Shown here: in pieces, positions 13,711-27,209 of the stretch
Position numbering within the stretch: position 1 is the first letter of the stretch
How the letters are laid out: every line of letters starts with the position of its first letter
Origin: Aphrophora alni
Lineage: Eukaryota > Arthropoda > Insecta > Hemiptera > Aphrophoridae
Assembly: GCA_963513935.1 (NCBI GenBank)
Contig: OY740769.1
Location: 33,569,120-33,633,119 of the forward strand
Reading direction: 5' to 3'
DNA: 64,000 nucleotides
Program-made: the position numbers and the translations under genes
The notes under the pieces: generated by a model
Told to the model about the DNA's origin: nothing
What the model saw: only the letters and a program-made list of their open reading frames with translations
Databases searched by the model: none

Positions 13711-14149
13711 AAACTCTCTTAGTGTTATTGTTTCACTTTACGCTAGGCCTTCCTGCATTATATTTTTTGGAATTTAAAAATTGTAAAAACAAAAGTAATA
13801 ATAATCACGTACCAAATTACAAATTTACTGGATATCTAATTTAATCACTCCTCATACATCAGGTATTATTATTATTTGTAATATGCAAAAAAATAAAAAT
13901 CCAATAAAACTTCAACATCTAACAAGAAGAGAGATACTATTTAACTACGTTGCTGTTCGTTTTTAACACCGAATAATAACTATTAGTTGAAATATTTTAC
14001 AGTTCGCAATGGTCAACCATTTCAATCATGTAAATCACTGTTATTTAAATTATGTGTGATTAGTCATAGCATCACTAATTAAATTATTATCGTAAATTCA
14101 TCATTAGTTCCAACTTTACTTATTCATAAATGTCGTGTATGTTCTTCAA

Positions 14150-14310
14150 AGAATGCCATCTGACATGATTCATTGATCTCTTCAACTTTACTCCAGGTTT
14201 CCTTCTTCCCGTAACTATTTCTCTATAGTCATTCTACGTGGTATTCGGCCTTACTCGTCTGCGTTTTCCTGGAGGATTTCATTTTAGAATAAGTCTGTTG
14301 ATGTTGACTT
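14150..14310 (-). pseudogene. Possible LINE polymerase C-terminal relic
   Basis: On the minus strand one frame reads GKRRRVRPNTT and an adjacent frame reads RRMTIEK. Together they resemble the basic block (GKRRRGRPKTTWRRTIEK-like) near the C-terminus of many animal non-LTR retrotransposon polymerases. A stop and a frameshift separate the pieces, and a downstream KKETWSKVEE-like stretch follows. No reverse transcriptase motif is visible nearby. It is a short, decayed fragment, and the match could be chance because basic, Arg-rich strings are common. Confidence 0.3.
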
Positions 14311-15174
14311 CTTTCCTGCTAAGAGAATGCGTAGCTACCTGTATTTTCTATGTTATTATCTTTATTAAATTGACACACAACTTTCCACAGTTCTTTATTT
14401 GTTATATTTTCTGACCTATGAATATTGTATCTTCTACAATAGTTGTTAACGAAGATTTTTTAGTTTTTTGGTGACAAAATTTTGAATTTTTGGGTAGGTA
14501 TGCAATAAAATAGAAATTACATTATAATCGTAGAGTATAAATTTGCTTTTTCTTATTTGTCTAGAATTTTTAGAGGATTATACTCTGTTTTTGAGCATTA
14601 TATATCATGGTCTCCAGCGAGTGTTGGCCTTTCAACGAAGGATATCTCACTTAACATTATCTAGGGCCTATATCATAAAACAGTATCTATTTTTAAATGA
14701 AGTGTTCGTGATTCTTTCTGGAGTTTTTTGTTGTATTTCTTGGTGACATGGAAGCGTGAAATTTTAAATGGGGAATCGTAGTAAGATAAGACAAATAATA
14801 AACCTTGAAAATTCACAAAGGGCTTCGATCTGTGGTCAACTAAATATCTCACGTTAAGGTTAAAACAGCTGTTACAAACTAAATACAATAAAACAGCTGT
14901 TATATGTAGGCCTATGTAATATATGTTATAAAATCCCTAAATAAGGCAAGTCTCTGTTGTTGTTTTTTCGAGGTCTTGTCTACTTCCGGGTGACATAGAA
15001 GACTAAGGTATCCTGGATTCAAAAGAGGATGAAAAGCATATTAAACCTAACAAATCGGAAAAGACCAATCATAATTTCTATGTTAAGCTTATGGGAATAC
15101 TTATGAATGGCTGTTATTTGCATGCAAATGTTCATCCTTCAGGACCTAACTGAGCTAGTAAAGTATACCGAGTT

Positions 15175-15325
15175 AATATAGCTGGATCTACACACTTTTT
15201 TATTAATCTTTCGTTTGATTCCTCAATATCATCTTTACTATTAGGCTTTTCTTGACCAACTCTTGTTCCTTCCGAACCTGGCGCTATTAAGAGTATTCGA
15301 CGGCTAGTAGCCTTTAATTTATAGT
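15175..15325 (+). repeat. Dispersed repeat family 1, copy C (body only)
   Basis: Carries AGCTGGATCTACACAC, TTTTCTTGACCAACTCTTGT, CCTTCCGAACCTGGCGCTAT and GAGTATTCGACGGCTAG in family order. The usual tail is missing directly after GGCTAG. A diverged piece of it (TTTTTTATAGGCGATGA) appears about 130 bases later near 15452, which suggests the copy was interrupted. Confidence 0.75.
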
Positions 15326-16700
15326 GAAAATAATGATAATTACATTGAGATGTAGAAGGTCAGATCCCCAGTACCGCCAGAGAAGTTAAAATTCTTTGTT
15401 ATTGTTGATTGTATTTTTGCTAATTTTTATATTAAGAAACATTTTAAGCTCTGTTTTTTATAGGCGATGACTTATCACCAAAAAATATGAGTTTAAATGC
15501 TCTTTATTTACGTAATGTATTAAACATGTATGTAAAAGTGGCGGTAACATTGCGCAATGTTGGCGCACCATTTCATTAAAGTTTCACTACGAAGAGTTGA
15601 TTGCCCTGGGAATAATGCCAGCTTAAAGATGTCACACCAGAACATTTTCTAACAATTAAACATGTCTATTGTTAAGGTAAGAATGAGAGGTGCTAAGCAT
15701 TCATAGCGCTCTCTGTAATTGGCACTTTCACAATCACGCTAAACATAACGGCGTTTCATGCTTCATGCTTCTCAAAACTTACGTACAGAGCGATTAATTT
15801 ATCTTGCTAATTAACCAAACCACTCGTTAGGAAACTATTTGATTACAATATCGATTACCGAGGATTCACTATCGATTATAGCCTTTGATTATTTAATGAT
15901 TAGCGTAGATCGTTAACATACTTCTGATGTTATAAATATTTTATTCTTGAGTGCATATACTTGTAATAATTTCTAGTTAAGATTTACGTTACATGAACTA
16001 TAATGCAATGCGTAGCTAATTTTAACGGAAATAATTTGTTAAAAGTAAATTTTGCACAAACTTTCTCGTCGTTCACAATGCACTTGCTCTTAGGAGAGAA
16101 TTGTATTTATTTTACTGTTATTACTTTCTTACATATGCACAGTATAGGGTGCGTTATAAATATGAGACAAAAAATCGATGTCGAGTATTTGAAGATATGT
16201 CAGTGTTTGAGGACCATAGAAGTGTTTTTCGGAAGGATGCCTGTCTGCCATCTGTCTGGTGTTTATCGTATGTACACGCTTGGACCAGTTTTATTCAAAT
16301 TTTGTAAGAGGGTATATTTTAGTAGAGGAGAAGGTGGTAATATGGACCCCCATTTTCTTTTTTATTATACAATTAATATTATTAATCTAAAATAGAGGTG
16401 ATTAGCATAATTACAATGGGGTGTTAGGTACTGGAAACTTAATAAGTTAAGGCGTTTAAAACTTCATTTTATTAATTTTTTTATTCGATTTTCAAAAGTT
16501 GAGTTATTATTTAAAAAATGGGATGTGCAGTTAATATGGCCCCCATGGTGTTTGTAATATGGACCCCTTATTAATGTAAAGAAATATTGGAGAATGAAAT
16601 TATTAGAATAGCTTTGTGACAAAAAATGTTTATTATACATAAGTAAGTACAAGTAGATATATAAAAAATGACTCTGTAATTGACATTTAATGGGAGGTAA

Positions 16701-17117
16701 CTATTGACATAAATCGCAGATATACTCCTCATTCTCTGCCCCTGCATATTCACTATGAGCCCAAAGAGAACACATTAGGCATTGAACCCATAAATCCCTG
16801 CGGACGTTACTGAAGAACTTATCACAAAAAAGACATGACGCGTCTTCTTGGTCTGGTTGAGACTCTCCCACTGGGAGGTCAATAGGTGATTCACCAGAGT
16901 AAGTAGAGAGCTGCATCTCGTCATCGTCATCGTCACTGCTGTCAGCTTGGGGTTGGTGTTTAGGGTTGTTCTTCATTGTTTTCCTTGCATTGTCATGCTG
17001 GGTTAAGTCAGATGTGATTGCTTGTTCTGAAGCGAAAGCTTGAAGTCCAGAACAAGAAGGCTGGGGCTCATCAAACGTCAAATTTCTATTGACACTTTTT
17101 GTTGAGCCTCGGAACAT
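16701..17117 (-). pseudogene. C-terminal region of a pogo/Tigger-like transposase
   Basis: A 138-codon open frame on the minus strand. The N-terminal two-thirds is polar and includes PQPSCSG and an acidic run DSSDDDDDEMQ (about residues 59-69). The C-terminus is a PHD-like zinc finger: Cys95, Cys98, Cys113, Cys116, His121, then Cys134 and Cys137, with WVQC (110-113) and LWAH (118-121). This tail is characteristic of insect pogo/Tigger/jerky-type DDE transposases. The Cys expected three residues after the His is Tyr124 (HSEYAG where HxxCAG is usual), which should break one zinc site. No DDE catalytic core lies upstream in the same frame, so this is the last exon or end of a dead copy. The sequence below the stop, with three ATATGG-CCCC words at 16340-16570, is probably its 3' region. 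Confidence 0.75.
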
Positions 17118-17164
17118 TAAAAAAGTTATTACTAAAAATTTAGTGTAACTGTCATATTGTCATT

Positions 17165-17460
17165 GCTTATTGCCAATTTTCTCAATATTGCCAAAGAACG
17201 ATTTTGATAAAACTTGACCCAAGTGTAGCCTCTAAGGACCTAAACAAAACGTATTGTTCTACATCTCTTCAATAATGTCGATTCGTGACATATCGCTAAA
17301 AAACCAAAAATCTACCATAAAAATGTAAATTCTCAAAATTGGCTCACCGATTTCGTTCAAATTTAGTAAATATGAACTTCAATGATCTTAACATGTTTGC
17401 AAAATAGTAAGTCAAATAATATCACGATTCAGGAATAATTGCGAAAAACAAAATGAACCG
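17165..17460. repeat. Dispersed repeat family 4, copy 1
   Basis: Shares ordered words with 49850-50160: GCCTCTAAGGAC, CAAACAAAACGTA, a CATCTC word, a TATCG word with AAAAC(C/A)AAAAA, and a CGATTCAGGA or CGCTTCAGGA word followed by GTAAT/ATAAT and GAAAAA. Spacing is similar and orientation is the same. It resembles untranslated LINE sequence, but I cannot assign it. Confidence 0.55.
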
Positions 17461-18309
17461 CGACAATGAAAACGAGATTTTAATACGAAATAAGTAAGAT
17501 CTACTACAATCTTGTATAAATTCACTAACACAATCTAAAATTTTGTCTTATAAAATCGTTATTTTTCTTAACACTTTCACCATATATTATATTTCTTATT
17601 ATTTTTAATGTTATTTTTGAACTATTGTTATTAAAAAACACTTTTGAACTAATTCAACTAGTATTTAAGTATTACAACTAGTATGTTAGTACTAAGTAAT
17701 GTTGTTATGTATATAAATATTCTATTCCTTATTATCGTGTCAAAATGTTTGTACTGAAGCTTTGTAGTTATGTAACGATATTATCGGAAGATTTTGATCT
17801 AAGCTTTCGGTCGAAATTATAGAATAAGTAACATTTCTTTGGTAAGTAACTGAAGTCATTTCTGCAATAATTTAAAAAATGTATTTATGATAATCGGTTA
17901 ATTGGTTTAGGGGCGGGTTCAAGGAAGGCTAGTGGACTGAAGCCAACAAAGTAAAACAGTCGGTGGAGGAAGTTAGATGTAAAACGAGATAGATATTATA
18001 ACTGGCGGTGTAATTAGGCCTACTTTGAGTACAATTTGGTCCTAGCATTGTATTTACTAAATTTACTAGTTTTACGTTACGGAGTAACTTCATCTTCAAA
18101 AACAGAAGTATTAGGTCTTTATTTAATTTTGTAAGCCTTTTCAGAATTAAATATCTTCCATAGTTTTTAATATATCATTTTTCCTTTTATCTTTCTTTTA
18201 ATTTAACTTTGAGATGATTAGAAAGGAGAATGATTAATAGAAAAATTAAATGATTGTAGAAAAATCATGATTAAATTAAAAAGTTTGTTTAAGTAGTTTC
18301 TTTCTATAA

Positions 18310-18330
18310 ATACAGGGTGTTCAGAAACGG
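18310..18330 (+). mobile_element. Mariner-type terminus (left end only)
   Basis: ATACAGGGTGTTCAGAAACG matches the general form of insect mariner-like terminal inverted repeats, which commonly begin ATACAGGGTGT. No matching inverted terminus was found downstream before the CT microsatellite, so the element is probably truncated or its end has decayed. Confidence 0.45.
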
Positions 18331-18715
18331 CTTGTTCAGTTTTTAAAGATTAACGATTTGAGTTACAATAATTATTAAAATACTGAACGCCTATTGGTCA
18401 GATGTATCCCTTTCATACATCCCAATTTCCTTTAATATATAGTCTTTCAGGGGGTATAAGAAAAGATTTTCATTTATGAACCAATTTTTTGAATTACATG
18501 TTTCCATATAACGTCACTTTTAATGTCATTTTATTCTTCCTACATTTGTTAAATATGTATCAGTTTAGGAGATAATGCCTTTCAAAAGTAGATAATTTTT
18601 TAGAATTACAACCTTAGAACAAACTACTCATTGTAGAAAATTGAAAAATTAAAGTAAAGCTAGTCACTCTGGTTAGTAATTTGTAAAATGATATGTTTGT
18701 GTGCGAAATCTAATT

Positions 18716-18886
<171 letters not shown>

Positions 18887-19059
18887 AGGAAATTAATTGA
18901 AACTGTGATAATTAAATTTATTTAATGGATTTAGGATAATTTTATTCAATTACATTTTTTAATAGCAGCTATATTTAGTTTTATGACTGAAAATCCTTCA
19001 TTTTCAACAACTTTTATCTTTCACAAATCATCTTTAAATTAGTTGTTTTACGAACTTAG

Positions 19060-19245
19060 TCACAAAAATATAGGTTCGCATTTATAAATGTGGACTTGTA
19101 CCTCCTGGAAGAACACTATTTGTTTGGAGAAATTTGTTTACATACCAAAAAGTAGTATTGACTAATAGATGTACCTTAATTTTTGTCTCTCTTCTTTATT
19201 GGCTCAAAAGTAATCTCGTAGTTTCCATACTTTTTACCATTCTGT
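19060..19245 (+). repeat. Diverged repeat shared with 40136-40305
   Basis: Both segments contain AAAAATATAGGTT, GCATTTATAAAT/ACATTTATAAAT, a CTCCT word, a GTTTG word, and later TTATTGGCTCAAAAGTAA or TTATTGGTTCAAAAGTTA at nearly the same spacing (about 150 bases from the first word). Similarity is weak in between. Probably two old copies of one element. Confidence 0.45.
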
Positions 19246-19740
19246 ATATACTCACCTCTGTGGATCTAAGGTTAAAGATATTTGATTCAATACTTATATA
19301 TGAAAGGGTACAGATGGATGCAACTAAATAGGACGATGACTGGAGAGGGAAACTGGTGGTCAGATAATCTAATTATTCTATCAATCAATCAGTATTTATT
19401 CCAGAACATGAGCTGAATATCAACACTAAGTTATTAAAAACAATTTTCTTAACAATTATACAATGAAATTTACAATACAGAATATAATACTATAACGATT
19501 AGAAGTTTGTATTGTCACTATTATTACTTATTTTAATATTATTATTAAACTTTTATTAAATATTTTTACTTCTAATTATCGTACAGTATCAATGACCTTA
19601 TTAGTTTTATACATAAGTGCTTTTATGTTTAATTGCTTTTCAACATCGAAGAGACTGTTATAAAAATTGAGTTATTTTCAAATTTTTTTATTGTTGTTTG
19701 GGTTACTCTTGTATTCTGTGTAATTCTCAAAATCCTCTAA

Positions 19741-20335
19741 TATACCAAGTGTCCTAAAAGTCCCACCCCCCTATTTTTTTTTATTAATGGAAATAGACAG
19801 ATTTGCTTTGGGGAAAGTTTAGATAACCAAAGCAGGAGTTTTTTGAAGTATCAACATTTTCAACCCTTAACCCCCAAAAAGGGGTAGTTTGGGGATAAGT
19901 CAAGAATTTTAAATAGCAACCCCTATTGAGTGATACCTCATTTTAAAGGCCTTTTAAAAATAAGAATAATGACGTAAACTAAAGGTCTTTAAGTTCATCC
20001 TATCCAACATAGCGACCAATCGAATTGTGAATGTTAACCTACAAACTCCGGTTGTTTTTATACATTACAAACTGATCTATGTTAGTAAAATGATGGTAAG
20101 AGCACTTTGTTTTTTAAGCTCAGATTAAGTTCTCGAAATGGCTACCATTTACTTCTTGGCAGAAATAGATTCTGGACTCAAAAGCATGTTGTACATTTCG
20201 TAACATTTCCGGTGTAATTATTAACGTAAAATATTTTTTGGAGATATTCTTTGAATCATTGTGTGAAGGAACGTCCAGTTTGGCCTTACAGCAATTGTTT
20301 CAGGTGAGCTTGTATATTCCACTATGTACTACAAG
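19741..20335 (-). mobile_element. Decayed mariner-like element
   Basis: The lower-coordinate end reads ATACCAAGTGTCCTAAAAGT, a mutated form of the insect mariner terminus ATACAGGGTGTCCCAAAAGT. It is followed by a run with CAACCCTTAACCCCCAAAAA and GGGG-rich words typical of the untranslated ends of these elements. On the minus strand a transposase C-terminus is readable at 20120-20218, and a possible upstream piece VYTSSPETIA lies near 20310. Frameshifts separate the pieces. The 5' end at higher coordinates was not located, so the upper boundary is approximate. Confidence 0.7.
20120..20218 (-). pseudogene. Mariner-like transposase C-terminus (relic)
   Basis: Thirty-two codons and a stop. The protein starts ITPEMLRNVQHAF and ends FCQEVNGSHFENLI. 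This is the characteristic C-terminal helix and tail of a widespread group of insect mariner/Tc1-like transposases, in which an [I/V]TPEMLxNVxxxFxxRxxxC block precedes a G-x-HFE-x-LI end. Upstream, the frame continues for a few residues (FTLI) before homology is lost by frameshift. None of the DDE catalytic residues remain, so this is not an active gene. It is the best-preserved part of the element at 19741-20335. Confidence 0.75.
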
Positions 20336-20339
20336 AATT

Positions 20340-22570
20340 GATGCTATTTGGTTTACTGTTCAGGAAGTTATTGAAGTTGTTTGAGGAGTGATGGACGTCT
20401 TTGTAGCCTTGTCTGTAGAAAATGTTGTATTTCATTGAAACATATTTGGGTTTTTCGTTTGTGTAGGCCTATATAGGTTTGTTATTTTTCTTCTTGTTCA
20501 ATAATCTGTCTATTATTGGGGAGTCATTTTCATTATACAGCGCAATACGTTTTATGATTGAAATATCTTGGTTGGAGAATTTTTGGTTCATTGGTATGGT
20601 GGATCTCTTTGTATGAAGCTGTTATATGCCACCAGTTTATCGGATAATGAACGATTGGAAGTATTGCGTATTGTGTGATTAGTTTGTATTGGTTTATGTG
20701 TGAAGTTACTGGGTGGCAAACATTTGTGTTCACAACATTTTTTGTTTAAAATTGTGTATTAAAATCAAAATCTAGGTGGACATACGGGTGGATGAATATA
20801 GACTAAAAGGAGTTGCCAAAACTTATACGAATGTAACCTATTATTGAAGATGATACCATTGAAATGTCATATGCTACAAATATAGTATTTGTTTTGGAAA
20901 ATTTCTTTTTTCATTTGATGATTGAAGTTTTCAAGTGTTGCTAGTTTTAAATATTGTGTTTAACTACGGACAACGTTATTCAATAGTAATATTAAAGGTT
21001 TTGTCTTACCACTATACGTATCCATGTTGACAATACCATGTTACAACAATTTCGCGACTGAGTGCATTTTAAATCATTGTACATAAAACACAGATTTGTC
21101 TGTGACTGTACATAAAACATATTTAACTCATATACAAAGCATAGTTCACATTAAACTTTACATAGTGAAGGTAACGCGATGACGTTAAGACAGAAACCTT
21201 GTATAATACTAAATTTATCACTTTCAATTTTACTGCGTTTGTCATGCAATAAATCAGAGATATTCAATTAAAAATTCAATATATATCTTCTATTATAAAA
21301 CTCTCTGCTAGGCCTAGTATCGATTAAGACAGCAATGGAATTGTAAGTTGAAAAACGGTACTGAGAATACAACGCACGATGTCTAGAAGCTCGCACTGCT
21401 ATCATGATTCTATTCATTGTCGACGGGTTTTTGTCAGGAACTTCCCTTGTTATTGTCTACGTGAGATTGAGTGAGCAGTGATCAGGTACGACAACCGACT
21501 AAAAGACAATTGATGAGATAGTGAAGAAGGTAGGTAGACGCGTGCTTCTTAGTTCTGCTTCAGTAGCGATGTGATGTGGCGCTCGATTGCATTCAAATTC
21601 ACTTATTATGCAGTTGATTGCATTCAAATGTACTTAATAAGAACTTGATTTCTTGGGAATCCATTACGACTCACAGGGAGTTCCATTGTTCCATGGGTGC
21701 ATTAGGATTGTTCAGTTGGAACACGTTAATTATATCATTCACATCTAAATGGTGAATGGTTTTTTATTGTAGCATATTTTGTACTCTTTCACTCACTGTT
21801 ATGACTAAAGAATAAAGTAAAAAATATCATTTTCTATTGAAACAAAGACGCTAATTTGCAGAGGTAAGACTACCGGACAGACAGAATAGATTAAAGGTAT
21901 CTAATACCAGAACAAAACTAATTATTCAGAAGTCTGTTTCAGACCAGATGCGCCTATATGAACACTAATTTCTACGTGTTATTACTTTATTTTTTGTATA
22001 ACATGTAAATTGTTTACTTGGAAATAAAATGAAATGAATTGTATAATTCTAAACAAACAATTACAACATAAAAAAAACACCAAATTTTGCATATGCATTA
22101 GCATAGCATAAGCCCTAGATGTGTATCGCATATATTTATATAAAATGATATTAAAATATTGAACAAAGGAAAAACATAAACAAAACGAAACTAACTAGCA
22201 TTTGAACAACCATAACAAACGCGAAGATTAAAATAAAACTGAAAAAGTATAATAAATAAATAAGCCAAACAATAACATAGTAGAAAAAAATCATAAAATA
22301 ATAAAAGGGTCAAACGTGTGTTAAAACCACACGACATAGGGTCCAGTCTTAGCGGCCTAGTGTAGCATCAACATACTAATTTCTTCGTTAAATAAATATA
22401 TAGACTAGTAAGCAGAATAACTTCTAGTTTTATTTGACACACACATAATATTTGCATAAATAAAACTTTTCAATTAAATAGTTTTTCTTCTATAACTACC
22501 TCAAGGTCATTTTTATTATTATAGCTTTATATTTCTTATATGTAGGACAATACAAAGAATATATACAATT
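20340..22570. other. Non-coding stretch, no gene recognised
   Basis: AT-rich with a slightly GC-richer patch at about 21300-21720. Within that patch GATTGCATTCAAAT occurs twice (near 21586 and 21614), a short direct repeat. No coding signal or transposon end was identified. Confidence 0.5.
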
Positions 22571-22571
22571 T

Positions 22572-22712
22572 ATACGCTAGCCCTCGAATACTCTAATAGC
22601 GGTAGGTTCGAAAAAACAAGAGGTGGTCAAGTGAGGCATGATAGGAAAGATGAAAGAGAAGGATTTAACCTAAGATTACATGAATAAAAGGTGTAGATCC
22701 ACCCAAAGGTTA
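22572..22712 (-). repeat. Dispersed repeat family 1, copy D (body only)
   Basis: On the minus strand it reads TGGATCTACACCTTTTATTC, ATGTAATCTTAGG, TCTCTTTCATCTTTCCTATC, CACTTGACCACCTCTTGTTT, CGCTATTAGAGTATTCGAG and GGCTAG. This is one of the best-preserved bodies. The sequence beyond GGCTAG is unrelated to the tail of copies A, B and G. Confidence 0.8.
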
Positions 22713-25700
22713 CTTGGGATAATTTAGATAATTAATTTTCGTACGGTTGATTTATATCACATAAATCTTTATAAAGGCTGATTATTAAAGTGCCACTGTT
22801 TTTAAATACTTCTAACTCCCATTGTCGTATTTTTAGAGATATAGCCAACGCTTTATTTATTTTCTTGACCTTTCATGAAATTGTCAAAATTTACGGATGA
22901 AAATGGTACAAACTAGAGGGAGAAGGGACACGTAAATATAAGGATTCTCATTCAAAAAGTTTTCATAGAAATAAAATATTCAGCATGACAAGAATTTTTA
23001 TTTGACCGCCTACACAATAAATTGTTTTTCGCGACGCTCAACAGTAAAAAAAAAATAGTGATACAGTATTCCTCAATGTTGTCTTATTTTAGGCTATACG
23101 ATGTATATGCATTTTAGTAATAAAATTTTCATATAATCACATATTGTAACACTATCATTACGCACTCTACCACCACCTTTGTTTAATACACTCCCTCTAT
23201 ACACTAATAGCATGTGTATATATTGAAGCACATTAGGCTGCGCAACTTACGTTTTACACTAACAATTGTATCCGCAGGTGTTAGACTCCGACTCATAAAG
23301 ATCACAGCCAGTGCCGTAATGATCTAATAATGACTCGAAGTAGTGTTAATAGGCTGGACGTTCAAGGTGCTGCGGCAACAGATTAACGTGGCAGTGGAAG
23401 GAAGGTCACTAACAGCTCAATCCACTGTCATCATCGTTTAAACAAGTTATTTTTAAATCTCGGTAATATTTAACAGCCTACAGCAAGTTCATCAAGTAAA
23501 TGTACTGTGTAGGCGTTCCTTCGGTAGATCTTTACTTGGTAAAATAATGTACCAGCACTCTATGCTCAAAGCAGGGCCTTAATAGGAAATAACTATATAA
23601 CTTCTGTACGGAGGACACTACCATTGGGTTAAAATAGCAGAACGATGAAGGCCCTCTATGTAAAGTGTCTAAGGACTTATGATCTTAATTACTTCTGACA
23701 ACTTTACTTGTAGTTTTAGACACATGTACGCAAGGACAATTTTGAAAGATAATTCCAATACTTAATTCCTAGAAAGCGGAAAATTATTACAACGATTGTC
23801 TGTTTTCAATTCCTTCAATTTAAAAAAAAAAGGAATTTACTCTTGTTCATTTATAAAATATTAAGTAATATTGACAATGACTTACAGTATCCTTAAGGTA
23901 GGAATGTGTCTGGGGTTGAGAGGAAAAGAGGAGCCCCCACACATTGTTTGTTGCGTTTACTTTCAGCGGTACAACCCCAATAAAAAATATATAGACCTCA
24001 AATGCTTCTGTGTAAACGCGTACCCCACTTTCGTTTCTTTTATCGGTATAAATAAGAAAAAAAGTTTACAAAAGTCTGTCACAAAGTTGTAACTTTAGGA
24101 ATTAAATGTAGCTAAGCAGTAAGTGTACCTAGTTTTCTTAGAATGGATTGTACCGTCAAGTCAGGCTGGGGAACAAGTAGAAGGGAGGACACGGTCTATA
24201 CACCAGACACAATCCTAGTCTGAGGCTACTGTACATGGCAAATACGCTGTTACTCATTTAGCACTACCCAAGCGTCGTGTGTAGCTTTAAAAATTCTATG
24301 TAAAATTACAATATTACAGCCCACTAAAATATAAAATACAGATATTAAAACGTAAGTCAGTTTTTACAAACCTTGATTTACAGATAAATCATTTGCTGGG
24401 TGCCCAAGATTGTTAGAAAGAGAAGAATGTGGCCAAACATTACAGGATGTCAGAATGCTGTTGAGTTTAGAATCAAAGTCATCATAAGAAAGAAACATAT
24501 TAATAATTTAAAATTCTTGTTTTATACCAATGATAATTTACGAAATTTTAAAAAAAAATAAATATATATTTTAAATGTTTTAAATTTTAGCCAAGACTTC
24601 TGTTGGCTGCATAGAGAAATTTCCTCCTGGTATTGTTCCCCATTAAGAAAAAAACTTGAATATAATATTTTGCATGCAGCTGTTATAGAAACGTGATAAG
24701 TTGTGATTTTATTTAGATGATTTCTCTATCTTCACATTAATATATGAAGACAGGTTACACAGAGTGAGATGTATTGGTCTCAAGTAGTTTATCCTTGTAG
24801 TTTAAAGGGAATAAATAACCTCTCGATCATTGTCGCCTCATTAAAAAAGGAACATAATAGCATAAAATAAAGACCCCTTGCCTTCTAATCCTCTATGTCA
24901 GAGTCAGAAAAGAACAATAGATTATGGTACACAATTATGACTTTGGGAAAGTATACTTTTAATATCAGGAAAAAAATCTTTGTTTTCGTTTTGGCGTTTA
25001 TTTGAACATCTGTTGTCAGCCATTGTGTTTACTGACTTCAAGTCATAACATCAACAAAATAAACACCTGTAGGAGTGCTACCTAGAATTATTTTCATGAA
25101 CTACAGAATTGTTATGAGTTTTCACAGCTGTTACTTAAGTTAACATGAATATGTTGGGAAAATATATTTCATGCCTCTCCATACCTCTTAAAAATCTAAT
25201 TGAATACTTATCTTAAATACCCTTACCCCATGAGGACTACCAACCTCCACTTCTTTGTAAGCCTATAGCTAATTAAGTTGCTAACTATATCTGCCTAATT
25301 AAGTTAATCACAGCCTCCTAAACACTTATATATCCGCTGTTATATTTTACGAGGCACTTTATTGTACAACGTAATTAAGTCGTTAAAAACACTTTTCGTT
25401 CAATTAGTTTATTTTACTACCGGTGGAAATTTTCACGTAATTTGATTACGCATTAAAACGCATGTTTGTATTCAACAGCGTTCAATATGTTGTGTTAAAG
25501 CTTAGAGAACATGGATTAGTATTTATCTTTATTATGTGTAGTTCATTGACAATGTAAAAGGATTTTGTAGTGGGTGACAATGGATTCTTCCTTTCTTGTG
25601 TGTGTGTAAAGGTATTTATGAGATTTATAGGGGTATGGGTGATTTGATGTACATTCAAATTATTAAACGGAAATTTTGTTTGTTTTAGATTTTCTTAAAA

Positions 25701-26990
25701 ACAAGTCCGTCCAAAATTATAGGTCTACACTTACACGGTTGAATAGATTGGAGCAGATTTTTTTCTTCTATCAATTTCGTGGCATTATAAAATCTGATAT
25801 ATTTTAATTTGGATTTAGAAAGGGTAATTTTTGGGGAATATTGCCGATTTTTTGTTAAAACTCAGTCGTCTAACAGACAGTGATTTCCTAGCAATTTTTA
25901 ATATTCTCATCTTTAAATTGTGTAATTGTACATTACCAAACCAATTTTGGTTTTTATTATTTGTATTCTATGTATTTTAAGCTTTATTATTTGAATAAGA
26001 AAAATAATATTAGAAAACAAATATGAAGTATAGGTTTTAAACTTTGTCAATTTAAACAATGGAAAATGTTAAAAATCAAAGTACATTTCAAACTGTCAGT
26101 TAATTAGACAATAGAGTTTCGTCGAGAGTTATCTTTTTCGTATACGACCAAGTGGAACTGAATACTACAGACTGTCCGTCGGAATATTTATCTCTCACGC
26201 AATGTTTTTGCCAGCCATTTTGAGCAATATACGATAAATGTAAAAATAAGCAGTTTGAAAATTTTGAAGCAGTTTTCCCACTGATTTGTTGTTATGGTTG
26301 CTTCTCGGAATGTTTCATTTTGAGTTTGGCTCCCACTTCTCATCTTTCTTGGTCACGGAGGTAAATTTTTCATCTCGTCTTCCTTACTCAGATACATGAC
26401 TCAAGTTATAAGAAGAAACAAATTTCCAATTTCTTCCAGACTTTATTCACACTCTGTAGATCATTTTTTGCAGTTTGACTATCTGCTCACATTGATACCA
26501 AGGTCGAAGTCGTTAATAATCTATAAATATCACTTAATGAAACTCAATTCCTAATACATCCGCCACCTGCAGAGTTTTTTCTTATTCTTAAACGCATTCT
26601 AAGACAGTCAGGACAATAAAAAACTTTGTTAACATTTTTCTAACGGATGTTTTTAAATCAAAAGCCTTAACTGCATATTTTCCTTTCCTATTAGTTTAAC
26701 TTTCTATTTCTGTTTAAAATTATCGATGCCGTAGAGCCGACAAGAAAACCTGTTTTACAACATATGTTATGAGATAATAAAATATTACTAATAAAACACG
26801 AATACTGTACACAAAGCACGTATCCCATATACTTAGACATTTAATCATAAAACAATCGATTAGTTGTTCTTGTAAGTAATAAATGGTGCACAGACATTGT
26901 ACAAACCTTCTCACGAATAGACAATACAACACTTTGGGTTTTATTTATGTTCTTATAAACCAATCGATGTTTTCCATATTTAAATCTAAA
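22713..26990. other. Long non-coding stretch, no gene recognised
   Basis: No frame with a recognisable domain, no RNA gene, and no transposon end that I can support in over 4 kb. Short GC-richer patches occur at about 23270-23440 and 24160-24290, without open frames of interest. Confidence 0.5.
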
Positions 26991-27076
26991 TTTGTTTACG
27001 ACTTTTTAGGGTGGAACGCTGCCACGTGTCTTCAGAAGTAAATCACTCATGTTAGCAACTAGCCCTAGTAGACATT

Positions 27077-27077
<1 letters not shown>

Positions 27078-27137
<60 letters not shown>

Positions 27138-27152
27138 TAATAATAATAATAT
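27078..27152. repeat. AAT trinucleotide microsatellite
   Basis: About 75 bases of AAT repeats with two small interruptions (AAC and ATATT). It lies immediately upstream of the LINE-like 5' region and may mark its insertion point. Confidence 0.97.
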
Positions 27153-27209
27153 TAATTCCCCCAGGGGCTCACATCTTGTGGGTACGGGATCGGCAATCCC
27201 GGGGTTCCG

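Noticed and set aside
16003..16395. A 130-codon plus-strand frame as a gene.
   Set aside because: No domain, AT-driven composition, overlapping frames in another phase, and its end runs into the presumed 3' region of the pogo-like relic.
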